From assembly GCA_007127385.1 (NCBI GenBank), contig SKZM01000099.1:1-6714 (forward strand): DNA of 6,714 bases, in the 5' to 3' direction. This DNA is from Methanosalsum sp. GTDB taxonomy: Archaea > Halobacteriota > Methanosarcinia > Methanosarcinales > Methanosarcinaceae. This document shows, in pieces, positions 5,981-6,714 of the stretch. A model generated the notes under the pieces. The model searched no databases. It was not told the origin of the DNA and saw only the letters and a program-made list of their open reading frames with translations. How positions within the stretch are numbered: position 1 is the first letter of the stretch; the number at the start of each line of letters is the position of its first letter. The position numbers were made by a program, and so were the translations under genes.

Positions 5981-6714
5981 CAATCCTCCAGTGCGTCCTC
6001 CACACTGTTTCTTATGATATATCCTGCCCTGTGCAGAATAGTATCGCCTATCTGCGGATCTATTTCCATACCTGCTGTACAGGGGTATGCATGGTGAGCA
6101 CTGGATACAGTCTCTTTATATTCTTTTACCGCTGTGCCCCTGAGCTTTCTTGCAACAAAACATGTCGATCCGCAGGGAGCATCTGTTATTACATCCACTG
6201 CAACAATATGATCCTTCCTCTCATTGAGTTGTATCCTAAGAACCGGTTTACCGAATCCCATTTCAACAAATCGGTCAATTACAGGCTTACCACATTTTTC
6301 CAGTGAACAGAAGGCTCTTGGGAACTCACAGTCAATATCTTTTGATTCAAGATCCTTTCTTACCTTTTCGATAATTCCAGGTGGTCCAAGCCTGTGCTGC
6401 TCAACCGGTACAATAACACCAGATATGCCTGCCTTTTCTGCAATATCAGGCAGTCCGGTCAACAGATCAGGATGCAGATCCATTGCAATTAACAGATCAC
6501 ATTCAGGAAGCATTGCCGGCAAATATTCCTCGGGCTCTTCTATAAATTCGGGAAGGTTCTGGGAGACCTCATATATTCCTACTATTCGATCTGCAGCAGA
6601 AGGCCTGCTTCTGCGACACTGATCACAAAGATCGCCACACGATACACAGAATCCACTCTGATTTACCAGATTACCTATAACTTTTCTACCAAATTCTCCG
6701 GAATAAAGAATACA
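5980..6714 (-). CDS. DUF166 family protein, cysteine-rich, lacking only its first codons
   Basis: The frame is open from the window edge to a TGA stop and gives 244 residues. The first visible residues, CILYSGEFGRKVIGNLVN, look like the first beta strand and helix of the family, so only a few codons are probably missing. The family landmarks EEPEEYLP, CDLLIAMDLHPDL, GVIVPVEQ, DAPCGSTCFVARKL and HHAYPC are present. DUF166 is an archaeal and bacterial family of unknown function; some members have been labelled thymidylate synthase without support I can see here. Cys23, Cys26, Cys30 and Cys33 of the fragment form CxxCxxxCxxC, and there are eight further cysteines, including PCGSTC and FCSLEKC. 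This suggests an Fe-S or zinc site, or thiol redox chemistry. No signal peptide or membrane segment is visible. A TTG at 6522 is internal, not the start. Its promoter lies outside the window. Confidence 0.88.
   Translation of the reverse strand, partial: CILYSGEFGRKVIGNLVNQSGFCVSCGDLCDQCRRSRPSAADRIVGIYEVSQNLPEFIEEPEEYLPAMLPECDLLIAMDLHPDLLTGLPDIAEKAGISGVIVPVEQHRLGPPGIIEKVRKDLESKDIDCEFPRAFCSLEKCGKPVIDRFVEMGFGKPVLRIQLNERKDHIVAVDVITDAPCGSTCFVARKLRGTAVKEYKETVSSAHHAYPCTAGMEIDPQIGDTILHRAGYIIRNSVEDALED

Noticed and set aside
5857..6306. 149-codon open frame on the + strand across the end of pheS and the DUF166 gene
   Set aside because: It overlaps the conserved C-terminus of PheS in another frame and runs antisense to DUF166; its Cys/Ile/Tyr-rich product has no recognisable motif.
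6224..6622. 132-codon open frame on the + strand
   Set aside because: Antisense to DUF166, whose conserved motifs explain the sequence; no ribosome binding site evident.
1..6714. tRNA or other RNA genes, CRISPR arrays, insertion sequences, long repeats
   Set aside because: No T-loop-like sequence with matching arms, no spaced direct repeats, no transposase-like frame and no terminal inverted repeats were seen on reading both strands by eye.

Overview
The window reads as a moderately AT-rich chromosomal segment of a methanogenic euryarchaeon, most likely in or near the Methanosarcinaceae. This is inferred from the archaeal ribosomal protein L10e, an archaeal initiation factor 2 beta with a C-terminal TRAM domain, archaeal/eukaryotic-type TrpRS and PheRS alpha, a KaiC/RAD55-type ATPase and a DUF166 protein. 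Archaeal TATA-like boxes and GGAGG-type ribosome binding sites sit at expected places. I cannot name the genus from sequence alone. Every stop codon used is TAA or TGA. TAG appears only directly behind a TAA, which fits a lineage that avoids TAG, but seven genes are too few to prove it.

Layout. Bases 1-877 hold a translation pair on the + strand: the 3' end of L10e and, 28 bases on, complete aIF2 beta. A 121-base gap with a perfect 8-bp hairpin and a candidate promoter follows. Bases 999-2991 hold a tight two-gene unit, separated by only 10-13 bases: a single-domain KaiC-like ATPase and a radical SAM protein with an extra N-terminal domain and a twitch/SPASM-like cysteine pattern at its C-terminus. 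A 128-base gap carries the likely promoter of the next unit. Bases 3120-5933 hold trpS and pheS, 30 bases apart. On the - strand, convergent with pheS, bases 5980-6714 encode nearly all of a cysteine-rich DUF166 protein whose first few codons lie beyond the window.

How the genes work together. Four of the seven genes are core translation: a large-subunit protein, the initiation factor that forms the Met-tRNAi ternary complex with aIF2 alpha and gamma, and two aromatic aminoacyl-tRNA synthetases. Embedded among them is the ATPase/radical SAM pair, the least understood part. The sequence supports a coupled NTP-driven regulator or chaperone and an Fe-S/SAM radical enzyme, but shows no substrate. 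The TrpRS departs from the usual GxDQ and TRD motifs. No RNA gene, mobile element, CRISPR array or long repeat was seen. There is no gene-free stretch over 300 bases.
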